A stretch of DNA of 47,465 nucleotides from an uncultured bacterium (GTDB lineage Bacteria > Bacillota_I > Bacilli_A > RFN20 > CAG-826). The position numbers and the translations under genes were made by a program. The notes below the pieces were generated by a model that saw only the letters and a program-made list of their open reading frames with translations, made no database searches and was not told the origin of the DNA. Positions within the stretch are counted from its first letter, which is position 1. Each line of letters opens with the position of its first letter. Location: contig CASGAD010000033.1 of the NCBI GenBank assembly GCA_949299335.1, positions 1 to 47,465 on the forward strand. Reading direction: 5' to 3'. This document shows, in pieces, positions 18,553 through 26,879 of the stretch.

Positions 18553-19950
18553 ATGAAAAAATCACTATTTTTATTATTACCATTTTTTATTTTTGGTGTT
18601 ACTGGTTGTACTACTGATGTGCCTACCCCAGATACAGAACTTCCTGGAGATGAAAACAAAAACGAAGAAGATGAGAAGGAAGAAACTAAACCTTCAATTT
18701 CTGAAGCTATAAAAGGAGTATTAAGCGGCTTTAATGCTTCTGGCAAGTTATCAAGGGATATCTATTATAAAAATCAATACTATCAATCAAATAATCAAGT
18801 AGTTAATTTTGATGCTTCTTACACCTTTGTTGAAGATGCATTTCAAAGTAAGCTAACTAGGGAATCAACAGAGGAAGAGACATTTGATCCAACTTTTGTA
18901 ACCTATTTTAAAAACGAAGATGGTTTATTATGTGAAGAATATTTAAAAGCTGATAATACAATAGGTCTTATGCCAATTAGAGATACTTATGGAACAGCGA
19001 AAATATATGCTAACACAGTTATAAATCCTTTTGTTTTTGTTGATGAAGAAAGTGATTTTTCGAAAATTGATGATAATACTTTTGAAGTTTCTGGATCGAT
19101 GGCTGGGGAGTTTATTTATTATTTAACATCTGAAAACACTATGAATGGTACTGTAACTTTTAATATTTCTGATGATAGCAAATTAACTTCTATTGCTATT
19201 AAAAGTGCTATTGAGGACTCTTATTTTATAAGTTCTGGAACTTATACCCCACGAGAAACAACAATTAATGGTGAATTTAAAATTAATACAGATGAATTAA
19301 CTATTGAAAATAGGTTGTCTCCAGAGAATGAGAAAACTGAGAATAGTAGTTTAAAAGAATTTTTAAATTCGCTGGATAATAGAAATGTAAAGTTAACTAC
19401 ATACCTAGATAAAACTGATCCAATTGGACAATCAACAATACCATATTATTTTAAGGACAATATGATACTTATGCCTTTTTCTAGCTTAGGGTTAAGTGAT
19501 ACTCCAGAAGAATTTGATTTGGTTTTTGTTGAAAATGATGATAAGTTAATGGACCTATATTACTATATGGAAGGTGAATGGGTTATTAATGATCCAGAAG
19601 TTATGGAGATGTATTATACAAGGGTTCCTTATGACACAGTTGCGCCTATTCTAAGCGGTATTAATGCAAATATTTTTGACTATAATCCTGAGACATTTAC
19701 CTATACGGCAGTAAAAAGTGCTGTGAAAACACTCGGTCAGTATTTTGTCCCTAGATTTACTGATAATACTAACTTAATGGCAATGGATGATTTATGCTAT
19801 TCTTGCTCTAATATTGAAATTACAGTAGAGAATAAATATTCTACAGTGTGGATAGATTCAAACTATTCAAATGGTGGATTAAGTGTTAAAGGTTCGACTG
19901 GGTTTATAATTGAGCAAGATGGTACATTCCCATATGAAGTAAATATTTAA
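18553..19950 (+). CDS. Lipoprotein of unknown function, end of export operon
   Basis: AGGAG at 18541-18545 places the start at 18553. The signal peptide MKKSLFLLLPFFIFGVTGC ends in a lipobox with the lipidated cysteine at residue 19. An acidic linker of about 30 residues (ENKNEEDEKEE) follows, then a beta-rich domain of more than 400 residues with no motif I recognise. It would be anchored on the outer face of the cytoplasmic membrane. Repeated phrases about folding (SGTYTPRETTINGEFKI) resemble LolA/LppX-like or other lipid-binding lipoproteins only vaguely. Its place after two ABC systems suggests an extracellular helper of the exported product, as an inference. A terminator follows. Confidence 0.75.
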   Translation: MKKSLFLLLPFFIFGVTGCTTDVPTPDTELPGDENKNEEDEKEETKPSISEAIKGVLSGFNASGKLSRDIYYKNQYYQSNNQVVNFDASYTFVEDAFQSKLTRESTEEETFDPTFVTYFKNEDGLLCEEYLKADNTIGLMPIRDTYGTAKIYANTVINPFVFVDEESDFSKIDDNTFEVSGSMAGEFIYYLTSENTMNGTVTFNISDDSKLTSIAIKSAIEDSYFISSGTYTPRETTINGEFKINTDELTIENRLSPENEKTENSSLKEFLNSLDNRNVKLTTYLDKTDPIGQSTIPYYFKDNMILMPFSSLGLSDTPEEFDLVFVENDDKLMDLYYYMEGEWVINDPEVMEMYYTRVPYDTVAPILSGINANIFDYNPETFTYTAVKSAVKTLGQYFVPRFTDNTNLMAMDDLCYSCSNIEITVENKYSTVWIDSNYSNGGLSVKGSTGFIIEQDGTFPYEVNI

Positions 19951-19956
19951 TAATTA

Positions 19957-19999
19957 AAAAGAGGTGTTTGCTCTAAAATAGCGCAAAACACCTCTTTTA
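19957..19999 (+). terminator. Intrinsic terminator of the export operon
   Basis: AAAAGAGGTGTTTG pairs with CAAAACACCTCTTTT across a loop of about 13 bases, with a T-rich 3' tail. It separates the lipoprotein gene from the Lrp-like gene. Confidence 0.8.
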
Positions 20000-20117
20000 T
20001 TTATTTCTTCATTTTATTGAAATAAAAATATTTAAACATTAATACTTTTAAAATTTATAGTGCTAAAATAAAAGTAACAAATAAAAAAGGAAAATAATAA
20101 TTCCTTAGGAGGCGAAG

Positions 20118-21308
20118 ATGGAAAAGCTTTACAAAATAGGCACTCCTGAACAACAAGAATACCTAAAAAAGTATAATTATAATCCAAAAGGATTAGCTTT
20201 TTTAGAACCAGGAGTTATTGCAAGTGATGCTAAAGAATTTGTTGCGTTTAACATTGCTAAATCGTTTTATCAAGTTTATCCTGAAGTATTTGATTTGGAG
20301 TATGTTTCTAAAAAAACAGGATTATCAAAAGAAGATGTTAAGATAAGAATAAAGAAAATGTACGAAGATAAGCATATAATGCTTGTTAAGAATTCTTGCG
20401 TTAACATTATGGGGTTTGGCTTATATTATTGGGTAGTAAAATTAAAGAAAGATACTACAAAAGAAGAAAGAGCTGAATTAACTGATTGGTTTCAAAATAA
20501 TGATCAAATTTGCACTGGTTATATGATGGAAGAAGGTGGCGACTTTGATTATTTTAATGGCAACCATATGCGTAATTTTGATAATTTAGTTTCTGGTGTT
20601 TTAGAGAAATTTAAATTCAGAAGATGTATTGAGTTTGTACATATAGTTCCTGTTAGAAGACTAATTAGAGAGAGTAGTGTTAATCAATTCGATGCTAAAA
20701 ATGATTTTAGACACTACTTTTTTAATGAAAAACTAGCTAAGAAGATTGCTAAATTGAATAGAGGAATGGACGAAAAAGATTTCGCTATTATAGAAGCACT
20801 AAATAATACTAAATCGATTGGAGATTTATTTGATTATAATGTACTTGCAGAATTATCAGGACTGAATGCAGAAGAAATGAAAAACGATTTAATTAAAGCT
20901 GTTGATAATGATAAGGGTGTCATCCCAATGATTTACTTTAATTATAAGAGTTTAAATTTAAAGCAAAGATTCTATTTAGTCTCATTGTTTGAAAATACTC
21001 AAACGTGGAGAAGTGAGGAAATTGCAGATGAATTAGCGAAGGAAGATTACTTTGTTAATTTCTTTGATTTTTCAGATGCACACCATAATTTTATGCTTTC
21101 AGTTTATGAAGAGGGTAATGATTTAGAAGCTATTAAAAACAAATTACTTTCTTATGGCGAAGTTAAAGAAGTTTTAGAAGCTTCATCACCAAGACAATTT
21201 AGACGTTGGACTTGTAGATTGGATGAAGAAAATGGTCTATATGAAGAATGTGTTTTTACAGATGATGTTTTATTAGATAGAACACAGGAGGCAAAAGATG
21301 GAAATTAA
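20118..21308 (+). CDS. Lrp/AsnC-like two-module regulator or effector
   Basis: A 396-residue protein with a strong Shine-Dalgarno (AGGAGG, 5 bases before the ATG); a small hairpin (AAGGAA/TTCCTT, 20087-20106) ends right at that site. Residues about 55-95 form a helix-turn-helix (LEYVSKKTGLSKEDVKIRIKKM), followed by an alpha/beta domain like the RAM ligand-binding domain of Lrp proteins. A second HTH/RAM-like half lies after residue 200. Unusually for a regulator it is 11 bases overlapped with, and thus translationally coupled to, the acyl-CoA synthetase subunit gene. It may sense an amino or organic acid linked to that enzyme. I am fairly sure of the fold class and unsure of the role. Confidence 0.65.
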   Translation: MEKLYKIGTPEQQEYLKKYNYNPKGLAFLEPGVIASDAKEFVAFNIAKSFYQVYPEVFDLEYVSKKTGLSKEDVKIRIKKMYEDKHIMLVKNSCVNIMGFGLYYWVVKLKKDTTKEERAELTDWFQNNDQICTGYMMEEGGDFDYFNGNHMRNFDNLVSGVLEKFKFRRCIEFVHIVPVRRLIRESSVNQFDAKNDFRHYFFNEKLAKKIAKLNRGMDEKDFAIIEALNNTKSIGDLFDYNVLAELSGLNAEEMKNDLIKAVDNDKGVIPMIYFNYKSLNLKQRFYLVSLFENTQTWRSEEIADELAKEDYFVNFFDFSDAHHNFMLSVYEEGNDLEAIKNKLLSYGEVKEVLEASSPRQFRRWTCRLDEENGLYEECVFTDDVLLDRTQEAKDGN

Positions 21309-22692
21309 AGAACCTAGAGAATATGTGGTTAAGAATCTCAAATATGCTTTAAATCCACGTTCTATAGCTGTAGTTGGGGCAAGTCGTTATCCTTCAAAAG
21401 TTGGTAATAAAGTTGTTTATGAGTTAATGAAACGGGGTTATAAAGGTAAAATTTATCCTGTTAATCCTAGAGCAAATGAAGTTTTGGGCTTAAAGGCTTA
21501 TCATACGTTAAGAGATATTAAAGATGAAGTTGATTTAGTCTTTGTAGCTGTTCCGGCTCATTTAGTTACATCTATTGTTAAAGATGCTAAAGCAATAAAC
21601 GCCAAAATGCTTGTTATTGCAACTAGTGCTTTTAAAGAAATTGGTAGAGGAGAACTTCAAAACGATATCACTGAATATTGTAGAGAAAATAAATTACCAT
21701 TAATTGGGCCTAATTTAGTTGGTATGGGTTCACCTTATCAAAATTTCAACTGCGGATTTATTCCTTATTTACCAGTAAGTGGACCAATTGCAATGATTTC
21801 TCAATCTGGAGCTAATTTACTTGTTGCTTTAGGAACCTCTCAAGAAGACCATTTTGGTATGTCTTTCTTCGTTGGATTAGGTAACAAAGCTGATGTAGAC
21901 TTTTCAGAATTTATTCAATATGCTGAAGAAGATCCAAATACGAAGTGCTTAGCAATTTATATAGAAGGACTAGATTCTCCAGAAGCTTTTGTCAAAGCCA
22001 GCAAAAAAGTCACTAAACCTATTGTTGTAATAAAGGTTGGTAGAAGTAAAATTGGTGTAAAAGCTGCTTTTGCTCATACTGCTAGTGAAAATCCTAATAC
22101 TGATGAATATTACGATAAAATTATTAAAGAAGCTGGTGCAATTAGAGTTACTACTTGGCAAGAATTCTTGGATGTCAGCCTAGCATTAGGTTATCAGCCA
22201 AAATTAAAAGGCGATAATATCGTTATGATTACTAATGGTGGAGGTGCTGGACTATTATCTTGTGATCATTTTGAAAGACTTGGTATGCCACTTCATGAAT
22301 TAAAAGATATTTCACCTTTATTAGCTCAAAAAATTAGAGCATATATGCCTATGTTTGGTTCGCCTTTAAATCCAGTAGATATTTCTGGCACAGCTTCTGT
22401 TATTCAATATAAAGGTGCTTTCCAACAAGCCTTTAGAGACCCTAATGTTGATGGTGTTTTAGGAGCAATTTGTCCTACAGCAGTGACTGATGTTAAGGGT
22501 GTTGCGTTAGCAGCAATTGAAGTCTATGAGTCAATAAAAGGATTAGGGAAGCCATTTATTATGATTTGCCAAGGCGGTGCAGAATGTCAAGAAGCCATTA
22601 TGTTATTAAGAGAGCACGGCATACCAGCCTATAAAACCGCTGAGCAAGCTGTCAATGCAATGGTGGCTTTATATAAAGCAAATAAAAAGTAA
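21298..22692 (+). CDS. ADP-forming acyl-CoA synthetase, alpha subunit
   Basis: This is the alpha-subunit part of NDP-forming acetate/acyl-CoA ligase, which converts acyl-CoA, ADP and phosphate into the acid, CoA and ATP. The CoA-binding Rossmann domain begins RSIAVVGASRYPSKVG (near residue 20), followed by the succinyl-CoA-synthetase-like flavodoxin domain (SGPIAMISQSGANLL) and a second one. The phospho-histidine is H260 in AFAHTASEN, the position of the family's SHTGS motif. At 464 residues the protein matches a free alpha subunit. The ATP-grasp beta subunit is needed for ATP formation and is absent from this window. The Shine-Dalgarno AGGAGG lies 6 bases from the ATG inside the preceding gene. 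With PFOR it could conserve energy during pyruvate fermentation. Confidence 0.88.
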   Translation: MEIKEPREYVVKNLKYALNPRSIAVVGASRYPSKVGNKVVYELMKRGYKGKIYPVNPRANEVLGLKAYHTLRDIKDEVDLVFVAVPAHLVTSIVKDAKAINAKMLVIATSAFKEIGRGELQNDITEYCRENKLPLIGPNLVGMGSPYQNFNCGFIPYLPVSGPIAMISQSGANLLVALGTSQEDHFGMSFFVGLGNKADVDFSEFIQYAEEDPNTKCLAIYIEGLDSPEAFVKASKKVTKPIVVIKVGRSKIGVKAAFAHTASENPNTDEYYDKIIKEAGAIRVTTWQEFLDVSLALGYQPKLKGDNIVMITNGGGAGLLSCDHFERLGMPLHELKDISPLLAQKIRAYMPMFGSPLNPVDISGTASVIQYKGAFQQAFRDPNVDGVLGAICPTAVTDVKGVALAAIEVYESIKGLGKPFIMICQGGAECQEAIMLLREHGIPAYKTAEQAVNAMVALYKANKK

Positions 22693-22710
22693 TATTATTA
22701 AAAAAATATA

Positions 22711-22735
22711 AAAAGAGAGATAAAACTCTCTTTTT
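22711..22735 (+). terminator. Intrinsic terminator after the acyl-CoA synthetase gene
   Basis: AAAAGAGAG and CTCTCTTTT form a 9-bp stem with a 6-base loop, followed by more T. Confidence 0.85.
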
Positions 22736-22870
22736 ATATTGCTTTTGCAGACTTTTTATTTATTTTGGATGTTTTAAAACAAATAGCTTTTGTCACTTTA
22801 TTGATAGAAAAGTTATAAGAAATAAAAATCTTAAGTATCTTTAAGGTATTTTTTTCTTATCATATTTTAT

Positions 22871-22876
22871 TATATT
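22871..22876 (+). promoter_or_regulatory. -10-like box, possible leaderless start
   Basis: TATATT ends 7 bases before the ATG at 22884, and no Shine-Dalgarno is present. The expected transcription start therefore falls at or next to the start codon. No good -35 is visible. Confidence 0.45.
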
Positions 22877-22883
22877 AGAAAAT

Positions 22884-24659
22884 ATGAATTTATTGCGTTT
22901 AACTAGAATTTTTGTATTATTTTTTGGACTAACTAGTTGCAGTGCTAGTAGTATTTTAGTCACGGATGAATATAGTTTTACTTCAGGTGAGAATTTCTTT
23001 AATACCTCGTTTATGCCTACTCAACCTGAAATTCGAAGTATAGAAGATGATTATGAAACACAAGTCGAGGAAGACTTATCTATTTATCAAAATAAAATAG
23101 ATATATCAAAATATTCTAAAGGAAATAAAATTAAAATTACTAGAGGTGGAGAATACTTAATAACTGGAGAAAATTTTAACATTTCCTTCGAAATCGATTG
23201 TTTTGAAGAAGTGACTTTTATATTAAATAATACTAAGATTATTTCCACTTTTAGTAATCCAATAAATGTCACCAACGCTTCAAAATTTAATTTATATATA
23301 CCTTCTAAAACTAAAAATTATATATCTGAATCTTTAAGTACAGAACAAAATGCAGCTATTTATGCAAATTCAGAAGTAAACATTTATGGAATAGGTTATT
23401 TATATTTAAATTCATTTCCAGATGATTTTTTCTTTACAACAAGTAAACCAGTTATCTATTCTTCAAGAAACATTTCTATAAATAACACACATATAAAAAT
23501 TTCATATGCTAATGGATTAAGTATAGAATCATTAAACAATATTAATATTTATAATGCTCATCTAGAAATAAGTTATACTAGCGGAGGTATATTTGCTAAA
23601 AAGGATGTTTCTATTAATGATTCTATTTTAGTTATTAATTCGTATGGGGACGCAATTAATGGCGACTCATTAAATATAAACGACGCCAGTTTATATTTAA
23701 CTTCAAATGGAAACTACGATAAGGTAGATTATGAATTGTCGACACTAGATTATAATGTGACTTATTTTATTAAAAACGAAGCAGATTATATAAGAATAGA
23801 TTTATCTACTTATAATGGTATAGAAACACTTTATAAATTAGATAATAGTGCAACCTCTTTAAACGCTTTAAACGATATCAATATGGCTAATTCTTTAATC
23901 TTTTTAGACTCTGACGATTATGGAATAAAGGCTAATAATATTTATTCAACAAATAATCAAATAAGTCTAAAATCTAGCAATACAGGCTTATTTGCAAGTA
24001 ACGAAATTAAAATTGTAGGAGAAAAGAATCGAGAAAGTTACTTGAAAATAGCTTCTTCTTATGAAGGACTTTTAGCAAATAATATTGAACTAAACGGAGG
24101 ATCAAATTATATTATTTCTTCGAATATTGGGATTAATGGAATTAATGAACAAAATTTAGCTTCCATATTAATTAAAAACCAGGAAAGATTATATATAAAT
24201 TCTTCAGTCAAAGGAGTAAATATTGATTCTAATTTAACAATTGAAGATTCATTAGTTACTTTTTTTAGTGGTGAAGATAATGAAACTAAAGCTACTAGCT
24301 TAAATAGTTCATTTAACCTATTAAATAGCACATTAATTTCTTTAGATGAGAATACTTGTTTCCCTAAAAGTGAATTTGAAAATGTTTATGATATTAAGCT
24401 AGATAATAGCTTTGAAAAATATTCTGCTTTGCATTTTTATAGCGATGAATTCGTCACTTCTTTGATTTTGCCAAAATCTTATGAATCTTTAACATTGTCA
24501 ATTGCTTGCGATAAATTGAAAGAAGGAAATTATGTTTTATCTAAGGATGGCCATTTAAATTACGAATTTAATGATAATTTAGCTTTAAACAATGGTTATC
24601 CTTATGGAGATACGCATATAAAAGATTTTTATTTGTTTAATTCAAAACTTTCTTATTAA
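22884..24659 (+). CDS. Cthe_2159-like carbohydrate-binding beta-helix lipoprotein
   Basis: A 591-residue lipoprotein. The signal segment MNLLRLTRIFVLFFGLTSC has its lipid-attached cysteine at residue 19. A short low-complexity linker is followed by a motif (ITRGGEYLITGENF) that matches the entry of the Cthe_2159 family, a parallel beta-helix that binds acidic polysaccharides and calcium. The remainder consists of repeated short strand phrases such as ISINNTHIKISYANGLSIES and VSINDSILVINSYGDAINGD, as expected of helix turns. It would sit on the cell surface and could bind plant or host glycans. It is monocistronic, has no Shine-Dalgarno and may be leaderless. The family call rests on motif style rather than alignment. 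Confidence 0.7.
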   Translation: MNLLRLTRIFVLFFGLTSCSASSILVTDEYSFTSGENFFNTSFMPTQPEIRSIEDDYETQVEEDLSIYQNKIDISKYSKGNKIKITRGGEYLITGENFNISFEIDCFEEVTFILNNTKIISTFSNPINVTNASKFNLYIPSKTKNYISESLSTEQNAAIYANSEVNIYGIGYLYLNSFPDDFFFTTSKPVIYSSRNISINNTHIKISYANGLSIESLNNINIYNAHLEISYTSGGIFAKKDVSINDSILVINSYGDAINGDSLNINDASLYLTSNGNYDKVDYELSTLDYNVTYFIKNEADYIRIDLSTYNGIETLYKLDNSATSLNALNDINMANSLIFLDSDDYGIKANNIYSTNNQISLKSSNTGLFASNEIKIVGEKNRESYLKIASSYEGLLANNIELNGGSNYIISSNIGINGINEQNLASILIKNQERLYINSSVKGVNIDSNLTIEDSLVTFFSGEDNETKATSLNSSFNLLNSTLISLDENTCFPKSEFENVYDIKLDNSFEKYSALHFYSDEFVTSLILPKSYESLTLSIACDKLKEGNYVLSKDGHLNYEFNDNLALNNGYPYGDTHIKDFYLFNSKLSY

Positions 24660-24779
24660 TTTAAGTCTTCAAAAGATTGTTAAATAAAGTTACTTAAATA
24701 TTAAAGTTGATAAAATCGAGGTTTTTCAAATTTTATTTTTATTTTATTTATAATTAAAAAAGTAGTAAACTATTAATGT

Positions 24780-25463
24780 ATGAAAAAGGATTTCGACGAA
24801 TTAATAGAGTACATTCGTAGTTTAAGTAATTATACCTTACCAAACTACAATGATTTACCTAAGATCCCTCTTTATATGGAACAAGTTACAACATATATTA
24901 GCGATACATTAATGCCTTTATTTCAAAATAATGCCTCAACAATTATCACTCCATATATGGTTAATAACTATGTTAAAGCTAAAATAGTCGTTCCACCTAA
25001 AGAGAAAAAATACGATACTAATCATATTGGTTATTTAATTTTTATTTCTTTATTAAAAACTAGTGCTAGCATGAAAAATCTAGCTGCTTTAATAGAGGTT
25101 GATAATCAAATATATAAAAGTGATAAAAGTGATTTATATAGTTTATTTAAAGAAATACATGACGATGAATTTAAAAAGATTCTTTCTAATGTAAATCGTA
25201 AAATAGAAGTTTTTTTAAATAACTATGATGATAACGATGAAAAAGATAGTAAAAATAAAGAAGACAGATTTAATTTAAATATTGCAAATTTAGCACTTAA
25301 ACTTTATGTTTCTAGCGAAGTTAACAAATTAATCGCAGATTCTTTAATGAGCGGAATTACAAAAGAAGTCTTACCAACAAAAGCTATTAAAAATGATGAT
25401 GTTGAAAAGAGAATTGAAAATATAAAGATTAAAAAGGAAGCAGATCAACTTAAAGTAAGGTAA
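24780..25463 (+). CDS. DUF1836 family protein
   Basis: A 227-residue protein with the conserved DUF1836 opening: LPNYNDLPKIPLYMEQVTTY, then ITPYMVNNYVKAKIVVPPKEKKY and GYLIFISLLKTSASMK. The family has a MerR-like winged-helix fold and is probably DNA-binding in low-GC Gram-positives, but its targets are unknown. The C-terminal part is acidic and lysine-rich (NYDDNDEKDSKNKEDR) with low complexity. No clear Shine-Dalgarno precedes the ATG; a TATAAT lies at 24749-24754. The stop is 14 bases before galE, so it may regulate or simply share a transcript with galE. Confidence 0.8.
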   Translation: MKKDFDELIEYIRSLSNYTLPNYNDLPKIPLYMEQVTTYISDTLMPLFQNNASTIITPYMVNNYVKAKIVVPPKEKKYDTNHIGYLIFISLLKTSASMKNLAALIEVDNQIYKSDKSDLYSLFKEIHDDEFKKILSNVNRKIEVFLNNYDDNDEKDSKNKEDRFNLNIANLALKLYVSSEVNKLIADSLMSGITKEVLPTKAIKNDDVEKRIENIKIKKEADQLKVR

Positions 25464-25477
25464 TTGGAGGTATTAAA

Positions 25478-26497
25478 ATGAAAGTTTTAGTTACAGGTGG
25501 TTTAGGTTTTATCGGATCTCATACGTGTGTAAGTTTAATTGAAAATGGGTTTGATGTTGTAATCATTGATAACTTATATAACTCAAAAGAAGTAGTACTT
25601 GATAGAATCGAAAGTATTACCGGAGTTAGACCAAAATTCTATAAGAATGATGTCCAAGATTTAAAAGCACTTCGTAGCATTTTTAAAAAAGAAAATATCG
25701 ATGCCATTATTCATTTTGCTGGTTATAAAGCTGTTGGTGAAAGCGTTCAAAAGCCATTAATGTATTATGAAAATAACCTTGATTCAACATTTGCTTTATT
25801 AAAGTGTATGGATGAATATGGAGTTAAAAATATTGTATTTTCATCAAGTGCTACAGTTTATGGCTTACCAGATAGCGTACCATTAACTGAAGATTCACCA
25901 GTAAAAAGTGCAACCTCTCCTTATGGAGAAACAAAAGTTATGATTGAAAGAATTTTAACTGATGTCGCTTTTGTTCATAAAGATTATAATGTAGCAATTT
26001 TAAGATATTTTAATCCTATTGGAGCTCATAAATCTGGCTTATTAGGAGAAGATCCAAATGGTATCCCTAATAATTTATTACCTTATATTAATAAGGTCGC
26101 AATTGGATTATTGCCAAAAGTTAACGTCTTTGGAAATGACTATCCAACAGTCGATGGAACCGGAGTAAGAGATTATATTCATGTTGTAGATTTAGCTTAT
26201 GGACATGTTTTAGCTTTAAAGAAACTTGCCACTAAACCAGGACTTGTAATTTATAACTTAGGAACAGGAAGAGGCACAAGCGTTTTAGAAGTCATCAAAG
26301 CTTATGAAAAAGCAACTGGTGTTAAGATTAATTACGAAATGTGTCCACGTAGAGCAGGTGATGTTCCAGAAAATTATGCTTCTACAACAAAAGCAGAAAA
26401 AGAACTAGGATTCAAATGCAAGTATAATATCGAAGATGCTTGTAGAGATGGTTATAATTTCCAAAAAGCAGAGTTCGAAAGAACAAATAATAAGTAA
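25478..26497 (+). CDS. galE: UDP-glucose 4-epimerase
   Basis: A 339-residue SDR-type epimerase that interconverts UDP-glucose and UDP-galactose using bound NAD, in the Leloir pathway and for glycan precursors. The NAD-binding GGLGFIGSH is at residues 7-15, the serine segment is SSSATVYGLPD, the catalytic YGETK supplies Tyr and Lys, and RYFNPIGAHKSGLLGEDPNGIPN is the substrate loop. Length and motifs are complete. The Shine-Dalgarno GGAGG is strong. It sits downstream of DUF1836 and is followed by a terminator. UDP-galactose could feed the glycosyltransferases in this window (GT8 fusion and GT2). Confidence 0.96.
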   Translation: MKVLVTGGLGFIGSHTCVSLIENGFDVVIIDNLYNSKEVVLDRIESITGVRPKFYKNDVQDLKALRSIFKKENIDAIIHFAGYKAVGESVQKPLMYYENNLDSTFALLKCMDEYGVKNIVFSSSATVYGLPDSVPLTEDSPVKSATSPYGETKVMIERILTDVAFVHKDYNVAILRYFNPIGAHKSGLLGEDPNGIPNNLLPYINKVAIGLLPKVNVFGNDYPTVDGTGVRDYIHVVDLAYGHVLALKKLATKPGLVIYNLGTGRGTSVLEVIKAYEKATGVKINYEMCPRRAGDVPENYASTTKAEKELGFKCKYNIEDACRDGYNFQKAEFERTNNK

Positions 26498-26515
26498 ATT
26501 TATTCATTAATTAAT

Positions 26516-26551
26516 GAGTCTATTAGGAAGTATTTTTCTATAGACTCTTTT
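26516..26551 (+). terminator. Intrinsic terminator after galE
   Basis: GAGTCTAT (26516-26523) pairs with ATAGACTC (26540-26547) and is followed by TTTTATT. It ends right before the tRNA gene. Confidence 0.8.
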
Positions 26552-26553
26552 AT

Positions 26554-26630
26554 TGCCCTATAGACAAATGGTAAAGTCACATGTCTCTGAAACATGGTTC
26601 TTGCTGGTTCAAGTCCAGCTAGGGCAGCCA
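26554..26630 (+). tRNA. tRNA-Gln (anticodon CUG), CCA encoded
   Basis: All arms can be drawn: acceptor TGCCCTA with TAGGGCA, D arm GAC/GTC with GG in the loop, anticodon stem CATGT/ACATG with loop CTCTGAA (anticodon CTG at 26587-26589), and T arm GCTGG-TTCAAGT-CCAGC. Discriminator G and CCA follow. Compared with usual glutamine tRNAs the D loop and the variable region (GTTCTT) are each one base longer. It reads CAG, a rare codon in this AT-rich genome. Confidence 0.92.
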
Positions 26631-26641
26631 ATTTAAGAAGT

Positions 26642-26674
26642 ATGTTTAGTATCTAAGATATTAAACATTTTTTA
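26642..26674 (+). terminator. Intrinsic terminator after tRNA-Gln
   Basis: ATGTTTAGTATC and GATATTAAACAT form a 12-bp stem with one G-T pair and a 3-base loop, followed by a T run. Confidence 0.8.
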
Positions 26675-26866
26675 TTTATGATGAAAATAATTAAAACGGA
26701 AAAAATAGTTTCTCTATTTGTTGTACTTATAATTCGGATAAATTTAGTTAATAAAAGGATAGAATCGTTTATTGCATTGTTTTTTGACATATTTTTTTAG
26801 TTAAAGAAAGTAACTATATTAGTTTACGATTTTAAAAAAAGTAAAATCAAAACTTTTAAAATGCTT

Positions 26867-26872
26867 TATAAT
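26867..26872 (+). promoter_or_regulatory. Consensus -10 box, probable leaderless start
   Basis: TATAAT ends 7 bases before the ATG at 26880. There is no Shine-Dalgarno in between, so the transcript would start at about the start codon. Confidence 0.55.
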
Positions 26873-26879
26873 TTTTAAT

